DNA from: Ophiothrix spiculata
Taxonomy: Eukaryota > Echinodermata > Ophiuroidea > Amphilepidida > Ophiotrichidae
NCBI GenBank assembly: GCA_000969725.1
Contig: JXSR01S033335.1
DNA: 39,661 bases
Direction: 5' to 3' (one strand)
A program made the position numbers and the translations under genes. The notes below the pieces were generated by a model. The model worked only from the letters and a program-made list of their open reading frames with translations. It was not told the origin of the DNA and did not search any database. This document shows positions 1-13,000 of this stretch, piece by piece (position 1 is the first letter of the stretch; each line of letters begins with the position of its first letter).

Positions 1-112
1 ACAGATTCAATCAAGACTTTCCCCAATTTCTCAAGGTACAAATTAATTTGTCAATAATTTTAAAGAGATGATTATAATGATAAAATATTTTGTTAATTTT
101 AAAGACTCAATC

Positions 113-427
113 ATAAAGACTCCCAAAAAAGTATCGCCTCACCTAGAACAAATGGCTCCTGCACCAATACAGAATACGCAAGGGTAACTTGAAGATTGTG
201 TGCACAATGCCACAAGCGCTGTAGTTTCAGCTTTCATTTGACACCCTATTTCTGACAACTGACTGAAAAACACCAAAGTTATGAACTTTTAAATCCTCAA
301 GGTCATTTTGTAAAAGTTGTTAATTTCATTTTTTGCACTGTACAAAACAGTAATGCAAAAATAAGGGTCAATATGAGAGGTAAGTCATTTGTTCTAGGTG
401 AGGCGATACTTTTTTGTAGTCTTTATT
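113..427. mobile_element. MITE with ~42-bp inverted repeats (family A, short form)
   Basis: Left end ataaagactcccaaaaaagt... and right end ...acttttttgtagtctttat are inverted repeats of about 42 bp, with near-perfect inner parts (gtatcgcctcacctagaac). The interior matches each arm of the larger foldback at 5431-6283. It lies in the intron before exon 1 of the window. Confidence 0.85.
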
Positions 428-481
428 TAGAAGCTTTTAACTGCAGAATGTTGATATCATGACATGTAATTTTCCTTCCAG

Positions 482-1061
482 TTCCACCGGTGCAGCCCCA
501 AGAGCACACAACGTGAGATGGCCCAACTACCCTCCACCACAAGTCCCTTACCCCCAGACAGTTCCTCCTCCACAATACCCCCCTCCGCCAGTCCAACCCA
601 CCCATCCACCACAGCCTTCACAACAAGCAGCTACACCAATCCAGAATGGACCGATATCCCAAAACTACTACGGCCATCCACCTCGGTATCCGCCCCCTAC
701 GTTGCCGCAATCCACGCATCCAGTGGCACCTCATTCTCAGACACCAGCGCAGCATGCACCATACTCGCATCCATCATATCAGCAATATCCATCCCATGCC
801 TATGGATCAGGGCAGCAACCGGCTGGACAGGTGCCAATTCCAGCACAAGGTGTTCCACAAGGCTCAATCCATGGCCCACCGCCGCATATACAAGGCCCTA
901 CTGCAAATTATCCTGGTTACTATCCTAACTACCCCCCTACAACGATGGTTGGCGGCCATTATCAGGGCAGTGGGCAGACGCACTTTCAGGCATCAACTCA
1001 AGGAGATAACCAATATGCTGGAAATGGAAATAGGAGCTACAATAATTCTAGGCAAAGCAGG
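482..1061 (+). CDS. SECISBP2L: SBP2-family exon 1 of window: Pro/Gln/Tyr-rich N-terminal region
   Basis: Residues 1-193 of the traced protein. The exon follows a pyrimidine-rich acceptor (tttccttccag) and ends at agcagg|gtgagt on a codon boundary. The first base is the third base of a codon carried over from an exon upstream of the window, so this is not the gene's first exon. The peptide is low complexity, with many PPP, YPPP, HP and QP stretches and Tyr/Gln/Gly-rich spacers such as YPGYYPNYPPT. It has no recognisable folded domain. Poorly conserved, probably disordered N-termini are usual in the SBP2 family and are not needed for basic SECIS binding. An in-frame ATG at 459 lies inside the intron just before the acceptor and is not the start. 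Long open stretches in the other frames here come from the biased composition. Confidence 0.88.
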
Positions 1062-4000
1062 GTGAGTAATAATTTCTGATTTGTGAGCATGATTCATTTT
1101 GATTCTGATTGAATGCTCTAATGTTTTATTTTATTTACTTGTAATTTCAATTGATCCCATGTTTATATTAGTCAGGAAATTGATAAGCATTTGACTCCTT
1201 AATGAGATGAATAAAATCCTTCATGCGATGGATGAAATATAAAACATTTTCAGGCTTAGAATTTCGGCGAGAACCCGAAAACCGCTTCTCGCGGAGGTTC
1301 TTGCAAACAACCAGTAGCGAGAACCAGCTTTGGTTCCCGCAAAAGTGCCATTGAAATGTGGAAATAAAGGATGTTCAACCAAGTTCATTGTATCTTTTCT
1401 TCCATATTATTTTGAATTTAGTTTAATTCCTTGTTGACTAGGCCAAAAAAAAAATATTGTTTGTTTGCCCTCCAGTGGAAAAATTAAAATTTTGGGTCGG
1501 TCGGTCGGTTAATCTTTTTTTTTTTTATTATTTTTTTTTTTACTCTACACATATGATGTCATTCCATGGATTTTATCATGAATAAAAGCAATACAGGGCT
1601 TAATCAAAAATTGTGGGTCATTATTTAGAGGAATATGCATTTTATACTACTAAATGTGACTTCACACTGCTAAATATTACGTTTTACATCAAAAATATTG
1701 AGTTTTCATATTTTTCATGTTTGAAGAAAAAAAAAAAACTAAAATCGCGACCCTAATTTTTGGCATTTTTAGGGTCGGTCGCGGAGGGCAAACAAACATT
1801 TTTTTTTTTTGGCCTTATTATTTGCAGATAAAATCATTGTAAATATGTAAAAATACTGTCATGAAACACTCTTTCTTACTTAGGTCAAGTAATTATCTCC
1901 CAGCTTAAATGAAAACATGCAAATTATGTATTGCTCTGATGTCAATTTTGCACAGGTGGAAAATCATCAACCAATTAGGATGCCTGAAAAATATCGTTAT
2001 TTTAACATCGCATCTTTTACATTTAAAGAGGTGCATCTTCATAACTGAAGAAAAAAAACCTTAATATTGACGAGGGAAATTTTAAGCAAAGTTCCTTTGC
2101 AAGAACCAACTTTGGTTCTCGTCATCTGTGACAAAATTCTAACCCCACATTTTATTGTGTAAATGTAAGAACATCATGTCTGAAATGGCTACCATATGTT
2201 GGATTTATTTTTCACCTTGTGGATAGAATACAAAACTACCCTCAAAATTAAATCCCCATATGTCAGTGGCTCTTGAAATGGTTATATCAAGGAAATTAAA
2301 AGGGGAACCTAGATTTTCGCTCATGGAGGTGAGTTACATTTTACGGCTCTGCGTACCACACTTAGAGAGTCTTCAAAACGGATAAGTGGGAAAATTGGCG
2401 TATTTTGATCAGAGCAAGTTGCAATAGATGCTACTTAAACGTAGACACCATTTGTGCATGATCATCAAAATGCTAAAATAAAAAGATCTGATAAAAGCAT
2501 GTAACAGGGTTGTGAGACTAGAAAGTGAACAGCCTTAACAGCCTTTAAGCTGATTTCAGCTTTTTTAAGCTTTCCAGAGAGTAATAATTTTAGATTTTTT
2601 GTTCATTTTGCAGCCTTAATTATGGGGCATTTTGTAACTATTTTCAGCTTTTTTTATCACCTGACTCTCACACCCCTGATGCAAGCATATATCAGAATTC
2701 TCAATATATTAATATTTAAACTGTACGATCTCGTCAGTATATAAGCTTGTGGATAAACAATATAGGAATCATCAGAAAAGAAAAAAATCACTCCCGTTTC
2801 AAAATGATGATCTTTTTAAAATATTCATCTTCAAAATTCTATGTATATTCCCAAAATTTACTATCAAACAAGTTGCAAGATGTGATGAATGGTTTGTATT
2901 GCATACACTTGCCCCATTCCATGTCAGTAGTTGATAACGTCTGGAAAATTTCACTCACGTTTCAAAATGAAGATATTTTTAAAATATTCATTTTAAAAAT
3001 TCTATGTATTCCCTAAATTTATTATCAAACACGTTGTAAGGTCTGATGAATGGTTTGTAGTCAGGCATGAGAGTGCACTTTAATAAAAAAGCTGAAAAAT
3101 CTGAAATTTCATGTAGTATTGCTAAAAGCAACTCAAAACAGGCTGAAAATAAAGAAAATTGAGGAATTTCTAGCATCAAAAACTCTGAAATCAGCAAATT
3201 TCTAACATCAAAAACTCTGAAATCAGAGAAAAAAGCTGAAAAATCTCATGCCTGTGTATTGCGTACAATTGCCCCATTCCATGTCAGCGGTTGATAGTGT
3301 CTGGTTTTGGTGAAGGCGCAGGATGGCATATAATTTTCATTTTCCTGTTGAATTTCTTCTTGGGAAGTGCATGCTTGGTTTATGGGTCATTCTAGATGGC
3401 ATCTAGAGTTATTGCATACTACACAAATTCAAGTTGGATTATATGTTGTTGGGGGATTTTATTTTTCATTCTATAAACATTGCTTGAAAAAACTTTTTTT
3501 TTATCCACATGTACTTGGCCAATTTTATCAAAAAAAGTCACATTACCAGCAAATGGTAGTTCAAAACAAACTATGCATTTATAAAGCCATCTCATGCTAT
3601 TTTGAAGTTAGGAAAATTTTGTGCCATAGGTTTGTTTAGGTCAACAAACTTTTGTTCCCTGTGTTTTCAATAGCTTTCAATGGACTCATTTAACTACCTA
3701 CTTGTTTTATTTCTAAACTTTGTTTCTAAAAAATTGTCACTTTTCCCATATTTGAATGAAAGATCATTTAATACCTACATAAAGCAATTGTCAAGTTTCA
3801 TTTGCATACCTTGAGCCAAATATATATATGTTACAGACAAAAATGTGTTTGAGAGAGCTTCTGAGAAACCTAGGCTACTAATTCTTGTTAACAAGATATT
3901 CCAGTGATTCAGTACTATTTTGACTATACGACCATATGTTTTGTTGAAGAGATATATCTCTTCAACAAAACATATGGTCGTAAAAATTTACAGCCTGGCT

Positions 4001-7000
4001 TTGAGGAAAATATGCGCTTTCATTTGGTATCAAAATTTCCAATTTGATCTTTTGAGTGAAAGTGATTGGAATATACACCTTAAAACCAGGGGTAAGTCTT
4101 CTGTGCAAATGGACCTTATAATGCTTATGTTTTCGGACTTGACTCCTTAAAGCACTAACTCCTCATTTTCTCCTATGTCATGCAACTTTTTCCGGTCCTT
4201 GGACAGGTGAATATGGTAAAAACCTCAAATTTCATTAATGTGATCAGAGCAAACCTGCAATCTCAAAGCAGGGATACAATTTTTCTGCAATTTTGCAGAA
4301 TTCTGCAATTTTTTTTTTCACTTTCTGTAAAAAATATACAGTGTTAATAACAAATTTGGTAAATTTTCTGCCATTTTTACACTCACCAACTTGCATCCCT
4401 GTCAAATAAAACAAAATATCTAGAGACACTATAAAGATGTTTGATGTAGATAAGTTACCCCAGGGGTATCTGATATTTGTGCCCTGGATAACCATCCCAG
4501 TTCTGCAGGTTCTGAAGGTGACTGCATGTTAGACCATTGGCAAAAATGGATGAAATGATACCCTATCTGAGACCATAAATCTACCATATCAGTCCGAATG
4601 GATACCATATCCTGGACCATACCTGTTCAAATGAATTACCCTATCTGAGACTGTACGCAAATTTGACAAAATAGTTATTACAAGAAATCATAGGTAAAAT
4701 GTAACTGTACATCATTTGTACACTGTTAAGAAGTGTTTCTAAGCATTTGAAGCACTTTTATTCTCAATTTACGGCACCATTGTCATCAATTCAGCCCCCA
4801 GGATTCAGCCAATCATTCCTAATTTGATACCATATCAGAGACCTAAAAACCAAATTTGATACCCTATGTGAAACATGCAGAGCACCAGGTCCATTTTGAT
4901 ACCCTATTATATTGTAAGTCTCGAGACCTGTCCAGGTCTCACCTTTTTGGTAACGCAGGTGGTTACACGGTTAGAATACCCAGCTACCCCGTGGGATAAG
5001 TCAGTGATAACATTTGTCACAATTTAATAAGTGATGTTGAGCAGAAACCAAATGCTATTTTCAGTATTTGGAGGATGTGCAACTTTGAACCAATAAATTG
5101 AAACCATATATTTAGCAAATGTAGATCTGGAAAAACGAGGAAGTTAATGTAACCTCATCATGGTAATGGGGTTGGAATTTTACAAACGTGAGGTTTTTGT
5201 GAGATCATTGAATTTTTTTTTTAAATAAAATTATTCCTTGATTTTGTCTTTATTTTACAATGTTTCTAAATCAGTTTAAATACATTCTCTGTGTTCACAG
5301 TGTAGTTCCATATTCATAGCAGTTTATTTTATTGCTCACATTTTCTAATACTTCCATGTAATACTGTGGTATGACTGTGAGTAAAAATTGTGAGGAAAAT
5401 GAAAACAGGAGGTACGTCCGTGGAAAAATAATAAAGACTCCCAAAAAAGTATTGTCTCACCTCGAAAAAATGGCTCTTGTGGACAAAACCCGCAAACATA
5501 ATTGAAAGATTTTGTGTACAAGCGCTTGAATTTTAGCTTTCATTTGACACACTATTCTTGACTATTGACTAAGAAACACCAAAATTATGAACTTTAAAAA
5601 CCCTCAAGGTCATTTCAAAAAAGTTACTAATTTCATTTTTCGCACTGTACAAACCAGTAACGCAAGGATAAGGATCAATATGAGGTAAGTGAGTTTTGTC
5701 ACTGAAGCACATGGTTTTTCAAAAGCATGCGTCATTGATGTCCATCCATCATACATCAAAATATTGACTTTTTCATTAATTTTTCATTATTTCATTTTTA
5801 TTAATAATGAGAAACGACATAAAACAAGAGAAACAACATTAAATTGCTAGCATTAAAGACATGGAGCAAGTACCAGACCACATTAGAGGAGTTTTATATC
5901 GTTTCTCATCATTAATATAAGATGGAAAAAAAATCTTAAAGGATGATGCTTAGAACCCCATGATGCATGATTTTGAAAAAACAAACAAACAAACGCACGC
6001 TTCAGTGACCAAACTCGCCCTTCTCATATTGATCCTTAGTCTTGCGGTACTGGTTTGTACAGTGCAAAACATTAAATTGGCAACTTTTTCGAAATGACCT
6101 CGAGAGTTCTAATAGTTCATAATTGCGGTGTTTTTCAGTCAATTGTCAAATATAGGGTCAAATGAAAGCTGAAATTCCAGCGCTTGTTCACAAAAATCTT
6201 TATATATTTCATTTGCAAATTCCGTATTGGCGCACAAGCCATTTTTTTAGAGGTGAGGCGATACTTTTTTTGGAGTCTTCATTATGTGTATGTTGGGGAG
6301 GTGGGCAATTTTTTTGCATTCAAACAAACATAAAATTTTAATAAGTCATAGGTGATTTTTAATATGGTTTGCAATCTAATTAAACCCCCAGTTTGTAATT
6401 CTGAATCTTGATTTATACGTGATAACTTAGAGCGTGTTCACAAATAATTTAGTCATGACTATATTCTCGCTCGTGAGCGGCTCTATAGCGAGACAACTTA
6501 TCAGTTGCATTCACACTGGGACACGACTTGTGCGTTAAAACTAGTGGCGCGTCACTTTTGGTCACGAGGGAGACACTTTCTAAAATTGCGGTCACACTGA
6601 GAATTTGGTCATGAGTGGCTCACGAGCGAGAATATAGTCATGACTAAATTTCTCATGTGTTAACATGTCCTTAGTTTTTATATTTGATGAGTTTAGCTTT
6701 GGGTTAGGTCATTGAGTTCACCCATTAACATTAGTATCATATATATCACAAAATATATGTCAAAATCCCCACTAAGTTATGGTGTAATCATCTGATCCTC
6801 ACCTGTCTGATTCAAGACCATGGCACTCACAAGCTCCTGAAATGTTCCTAAACTTTCAATTTGATCTCGATTGGACTCCAATTAGGCCCCCCAAAAAGTT
6901 GTTTAGTTGTCCTCCACTGCCCGCCCCTATTTTTCAAAACTGGAAAAAAGTTTTTACTGTATAAAGTATATGGCGCCTAATTTTCATATTTCCAAAAAAG

Positions 7001-10000
7001 TTTTTTTTCCTTTGAGAATTTTGATCTTTTGAAAATATTTAAGTTGTTGTTTTCATTTTTTTACATTTTAATACTGTTTCTAAACCTGTATAAAGAGATT
7101 TTTTGGTACAGTAGACTTATTTGTATGGGACTATAATTTGGTGAAGCTTTGACTTACATTTGAAAAAAAAAAAAAAACGCCCGCCCACACTTGCTCAAAA
7201 AAAGTTGTGGAGGACAACCAAACAATTGATTTTTTTGGCCCTACTTTGATTGATAGTACCAGGATTGTTGGTCAGGCAAAGAACTAACAAATTAATCAAA
7301 CAGGTCCAGGAGAAACCAAGTGTGCATTTTATTAATATTTTCCTAGCATATTAGAAAAAAGGAGAGCGTAAGGCAATATAGTTGGCAAAGTTTTCATCAG
7401 GTGAAATTTGGAATTATTTTCTTGAAATCAGACTTCATGAGAGACAAATTCAAGGTTCCCCTTTTCCCCTTCTGATTCTGATTTTTGATACCCTCCGCTT
7501 TAGGTATAGAGAAATGTTTGTTTTTTCACACAATTATAACAATTGCATCAAGTATTAGACTTTCTGTGTTGATTTTGCTTTCAGCATCGCTCCACCAGTA
7601 GCAATATCCCTACACGAGACCATAGTGGCAGTAGATACAAATCAGCAGCAACTCAAGGGTACCCTGGTGGTGACACCACACAGCAACACTCAAGGTCCAG
7701 TAGCAGAGACTCAAACAAGACAAAAACCAAGACTATTGTATATGTAGAAGTCAGCTCACAGACAGGTAAGCAGGGACTTCTCCCAGGGTCTTTGTACGGG
7801 GAAGGGGCCTGCCGGACCTTTGAATCCGAGACGAACGCCCCCCTCGATCGCTATACCAAATCTGTGAAAAACACACCCCAAAAGGCAGGTACATATACGT
7901 ATAATACCTTGTCAATGTAAGTAACCCCCCGGGGGAGTTCTATTTGAAATTTCAAGGAGCTCTATCAAAAGCTCTCCCGAAGTCCTTTAGGGGAGTAATT
8001 AGGGGAGCTATCAGGAAATTTAGATGTTTATACAATCATGCAAGCTGATTTGATAATTGAGCTCCTATGAAGCATTTGAGGGGAGCATAGTGGCTCAGCA
8101 GAGCTAACTCCCCTCAAATGGAATTCCCTGAGGTAAGGCCCCCCCCCTGCTTTCAAGTTTGTTTACTTTCACTGGGATTTGAGTCATATGTTGTTGATTT
8201 GTGTGCAAGCTAAGTTGCAACCAATAGAAAAAGATTTTTCTATTAAGGCTCAAAGCTAAAGATGGTCCAAGAAAGCCTTGTAAAAAGTTTTTTCTTCCCA
8301 TTTTTGACCCCAAAGGAAAGATAATGTATAGAGGTCAGTTTTTACTTGCAGCAGAAACCGAGTTCTCAGATGAAATCCCAAAGATTAGGTGTGCGTCAGT
8401 AATGGTGTGCTCATCAGCACTCAAGAATTACAGCAATTTTATCATGCTACATCGTTCTTCCGACATGCAGTCTTTAGATTGTTAAAGCGTACTATTCGAG
8501 GAGTGTGTAAAGACTGTGCATTGGCAGATGTTGAGCGATATCAAGCAGTGAAATTTATGTAATTCTGGACGGATCAAACTGATGCGATGCATCATTGAAA
8601 AGACTTATCAGGAATGTCAATCAAACATATTTGAATTTTCGTAAATTAATTCCAATTGAAAACTCACTTGTTTCCCATACGGTTTCGACAGTCCATACTG
8701 CTGCCTTCGTCAGTGGATTGTGGTGGTATTTGATCCAGCTGGATGGCGTTTTGTGATGTCATCGGCAGACAACGTCATCTGGATCAATTGATTGTACAAA
8801 TGACTAAGTTGAAAGGCCCTGCCGATGATGGCACAAAACATCATCCAGCTAGATCAAATACCAACACAATCCACTTGGGAAGGCAGCAGTATAATATGGA
8901 CTGCTGAAACCGTATGGGTAAACAAGTGAGTTTTCAATTGGAATTAAAACAATACTATAAGATTTTGATCAAAAATGGTTTATAGTAGTTTATAGTAAAA
9001 ACATCATAAAATAGAGGAATGTGACTATCTAAAAGCGTTTTCAAGTGTATTTTGTGAAAAATTGTTTTGCCACCAGAAAATGAATAAAGAGCACATGGAT
9101 ACTTTCCTATACTAATACATGTTGAATTAAATTCGGGATCCCGAATTTAATTCAACAAATGGCCATAACAGAAAAAGTAAGCATCTTTGAGCCAAATTGT
9201 TTGGAGGGTATTCATATCTGCCAAAAACAAGCCTCAAAAGTCAGGGGTGACAGGGGGGGCTTAATTTTTAACACTTTATAGTATTGCTTTAATTTATGAA
9301 AATTTGAATATGATGCAACACATGTCAACAATGGGGATCAAACCTGTTCAGTCGTGATGAGAGGAAAGTGCTTCGACCATTACACAAACCAAACTATCCA
9401 TAACAACTTAGTGGTCTAATAAAAATTATTGGGTTTTTTGTTTGTTTTTTTGATTTGCTGCTTTCGATTAAGTTCAGTTTGTAACTTTTTGTAATATGAT
9501 GCTTTAAAACCAAAATAGCAGGGTAATGATTTATTGGTTTGTCTCAAAGTTTCAGTAATACTCTATGGTAAAGATTATGCAATTAAAATTTAAAGACACT
9601 ATCTAAAACCTTAGTTTTAAGTCAAAAAGTTGATTAAAAACAGACATTATCTTCTGGGGAAGGTTGATGGTAAATCAGATTTATTAGCGATGCCAAGACT
9701 TGAATTTTAACCCATTCTCAGGAGTAATACTTTCAGAAATTGAATATTGACCCTTTTTTCACTTGAAAGATTGATATCAACTTATTTACCTTTAAATCTT
9801 AACTTTTTATAGATTGAAATAGATCAAATATTGTGTTTGATAAAGCCAGAAGAAGACTTTGACTTTAGCTTTCTACAACCTTGACGATGTCTTGATCACA
9901 AGTGTTGGTATCAACTGCTTTTCCCGCTTGTGTTGTCATTCCTACAAAGCAAAGTTTGTTTTTCAGCATTAATCTTTTATATTTTCTCCATCTTTTTTAG

Positions 10001-13000
10001 ATTTCCCAGATGATATTGCCAATAAAACCTTGGTGGAAAGACCAAGTACTCTAAGAAAGCACAAATCTAAGCCAAGAAAACGCTCACAAGGAAACCAAAC
10101 AGGACAAGAGCATTCCACCTCAACCGACTCCGAGGTTGATTCCGGGCCGGTGGATAGCGATAGTGGCTATTACAGTCCTAAACATGCAAGAACTAAAGGA
10201 GGCGTGCACACCCATGATGCAGCAACAGGTCCTCCTATGAACACTATGGGACATGGAAGTCCTAATCACAGTGCAATTCCTAATAGAGCCATGTCCCATC
10301 CACCACCAGGGGTGGTAGCAACTGCACCACCTCCAATGTATGGTGGTGGCATGATGCATCAACCCCCCATGCCACCACCACCACCAGCAGCTTCAAACTA
10401 TCCACCACTGATGGCGCCACCGCCACATACGGCGGTCATGCCAAATCATGCATACCAGCCAATGCCACAACCAATGAGTTATGCAAGGATTTTAAGTCAA
10501 GCGCCCCCGCAGCCGACTCCGGTGATGCACAACCAACACATACGCAAATCCGCTCCTGTTGATCCTCACCATCCCATGCAACCACCGATGGCTAATAGAA
10601 ACGTTCATCACGGTTCTCCGACTCGCATGGGATCGCCGCAATTCAGAGGCGGCAGAATGAACAATCAGGGACATTTTGCCAGGATTAGCAATGCATCGCA
10701 ACCGCAGAGTGATAGATCAGATGGAGGTGGAAATAGTAAGAAAAAGAAGAAGAAACAACGAAAGCAGTCTAGCGGTGCTGGAGATGCAGGTATCCCTGTG
10801 GTTCCATTTGTACCGCCACCTATGCTGCAGGATACAGCTGAATATCCTGAGTTACCAGGTGGCAGACCAGGCGGGGATGGAAGAGGCTATGGGTCTATGC
10901 AGCCCATATCTTATAGCGCAGTCCTGCAACAGAAGGCTCAACCTGGAAGGCGAATGGTAAGAACTATTGCATATACTGAGGGGTATCCAAAAGTTTCAAA
11001 GATCATCAAAAATTGACAATATTTACAGTGCAAAATTGATCCGGGAAGTATTATTACTTTTTTTTGCAGGTGGTGGTAGCTGTCAACAGTTTGCCCTGCC
11101 AGAGATGTCAATTCTCCCGTTTTCTGCGGGAGAGTGCCGCAATCTCCCGGCCTCCCGTAAAAGTTGAAAAATGCACAAAAGAAAATAGACTTTTCCTGTC
11201 CATCACTCCTTGAAACAAAATAATGATTAAATAGAGAGTAAATACACTCCCGGTCAAAAGTGTTTTTGCACGCTTAAATACTGGCAAACACTCTGAAACA
11301 ATTCATGTTTTTTATAGGTACTTAATGTATCTTATATAAATAATTTATGTTTGCTCTGATATTCGATCTTCCATAACCATAAAAATGGCCGATTTCCTGG
11401 ACCATATATAAATACACCACACACACTTTTTGATATTTACCTATGTAGTTTATTATTCAATGCTCATTATCACCGTGTAGCTGTAAAGAACATTTTCAGG
11501 TTATAATAAGTTTTCCAACAAATTTGCAGTTATGTATTTAAACTCCGTTTTTTATGCGCTAAAGAAAATATACAATATGTTTAGCAAGCAATATTTTCAA
11601 ATGTTGTCAATGCAATTCTCATTGAGTTTTTTTAGATCTATGTATGTAAAATTTATATGGTGCAAATGATGGATGGTTTTGAGATATGGCTGGTTAAAGG
11701 TTTTGTGCGCAAACACTTTTGACCGGGAGTGTATGCAAAAGTCATTTGGTGTGTGTATCTAGAATTAACTGTGATTATTGTTTTTTGATTTATGTTTATT
11801 TCCTTGTTTGACCAATCGGAGGCCTAGCCTGGTTACCATGGCAACCAGACTGAAATATAAAACATTTTTAAAAAGTATGAGTCTCTGGCTTTGTGGGGGT
11901 ATATTATCATTTTAGGCATGGCAATTATGATAGTGTTCAAATTTGATGTTGAAAATTGCGCTGTTGTCCACTGACGGTACTACCCTCCCCTTGAAATGCA
12001 TTTTTACATCTACAGCTAATTCAAAATTGTGATGAAAGAAGAAAACCCTTCAGGAATATCCAAAATGAGGGTATTCTTTTGTACAGTAAATAGATTTAAA
12101 AAAAAACTTTTCTGATCTCCAAACATATTTTTGTTGGCCTAATGTATATTTCAGTATATTGTTCTTTAACCCTTTGAACCCGACGGGCAGGTATACCAGC
12201 TCACGTGTACTTGTACCGTATTCCCGATGAGCCGGTTGATGGGTCCTTTTGCTCTTATTTACTCAACAGAGATGAACAATTCCTCATATTTGAGTAAATT
12301 TGATCACAATTTTCAAAAAATATTGCTTCGCCCATAGACTACAACGTAAATGTCGAATATGTTTGTCGACATAAATAGTTTTCTTTTGTAAATGCTGGTT
12401 ATTGGAACAATTCGGACTACTGTAAAGTGAAAAAGTAAAGCAAGGGAAATCAAAATCAAAGTAAGTTTAGGGGTTATATTGTGTTTTTTAACTTTCGGGT
12501 TTGTCTGGGTAAATACACGTGGAATGGCCAGGGTTCAAAGGGTTAAGATAATTGTTACCTTTTGTAGTCTCCATCAAGCGATATTGATTTTGTCCATTTG
12601 AATACAAGCAGGTAACCAGAGAGAGCAGTAGTGAGGAAGATCCCGCAGGAGGTCCTGGGGAGTTTATTCAGCCAGAAGATCTGTTGAACCCCGAGGCTGC
12701 TGCACATGGCATCAGAGATGGCAAGAATGCTCGCAAAAGGCGCAAGAAAGCTATCATGGCTGCGCAAGCAGCAGCTAAGGCAAGTCAAAGCATGTCCCCT
12801 TAATACATCAAAATGGAAAAACTCAAGGCAGCTATATCTGAAAATAATAAGAATTTTGATGTTTAATTTGCAAAACTATTATTCGACTGATCTAAATATA
12901 TCAAAATAAGTACTATCAGGCTTAGGGGCTAAGTAATTATCATGAAAGAACATACTTTGTATAAATACCCTTATCTGTAAATTACTCTTATTTGGGTGGC

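Larger units (their letters stand above)
1062..7584 (+). other. Intron 1 of window, 6.5 kb
   Basis: Intron between exons 1 and 2, donor gtgagt and acceptor tttcag. It is largely repeats, listed separately (1440-1815, 2788-3304, 3927-3982, 4269-4401, 4555-4912, 5431-6283, 6431-6672, 6884-7242). The stretches 3305-3926, 4913-5430 and 7243-7584 show no gene or clear repeat to me. Confidence 0.8.
7766..10000 (+). other. Intron 2 of window
   Basis: Between exons 2 and 3. It holds the dispersed repeats at 7787-8140, a possible copy of the 16190-type element near 8385-8600 (tttatcatgctacatcg, gtgtaaagactgtgcat), the foldback at 8646-8947 and the palindrome at 9120-9157. I see nothing identifiable in 8950-9119 or 9160-10000. 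Confidence 0.75.
10957..12611 (+). other. Intron 3 of window
   Basis: Donor gtaaga, acceptor aagcag. It contains the repeats at 11085-11160, 11243-11733 and 12166-12546. The sequence between (11734-12165) is AT-rich with nothing recognisable. Confidence 0.8.

Noticed and set aside
459..481. ATG at 459 as the start of the Pro-rich protein
   Set aside because: It lies within the polypyrimidine tract and acceptor (tttccttccag) of an intron. The exon begins at 482, and the phase shows that a coding exon precedes it.
4555..4912. CRISPR-like array of gataccctat units
   Set aside because: The units are diverged, unevenly spaced and in an animal intron; this is a degenerate simple repeat.
10120..10362. 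Antisense open reading frame across exon 3
   Set aside because: It is a shadow of the repetitive, biased composition of the sense exon, with no family resemblance and no promoter or splice context.
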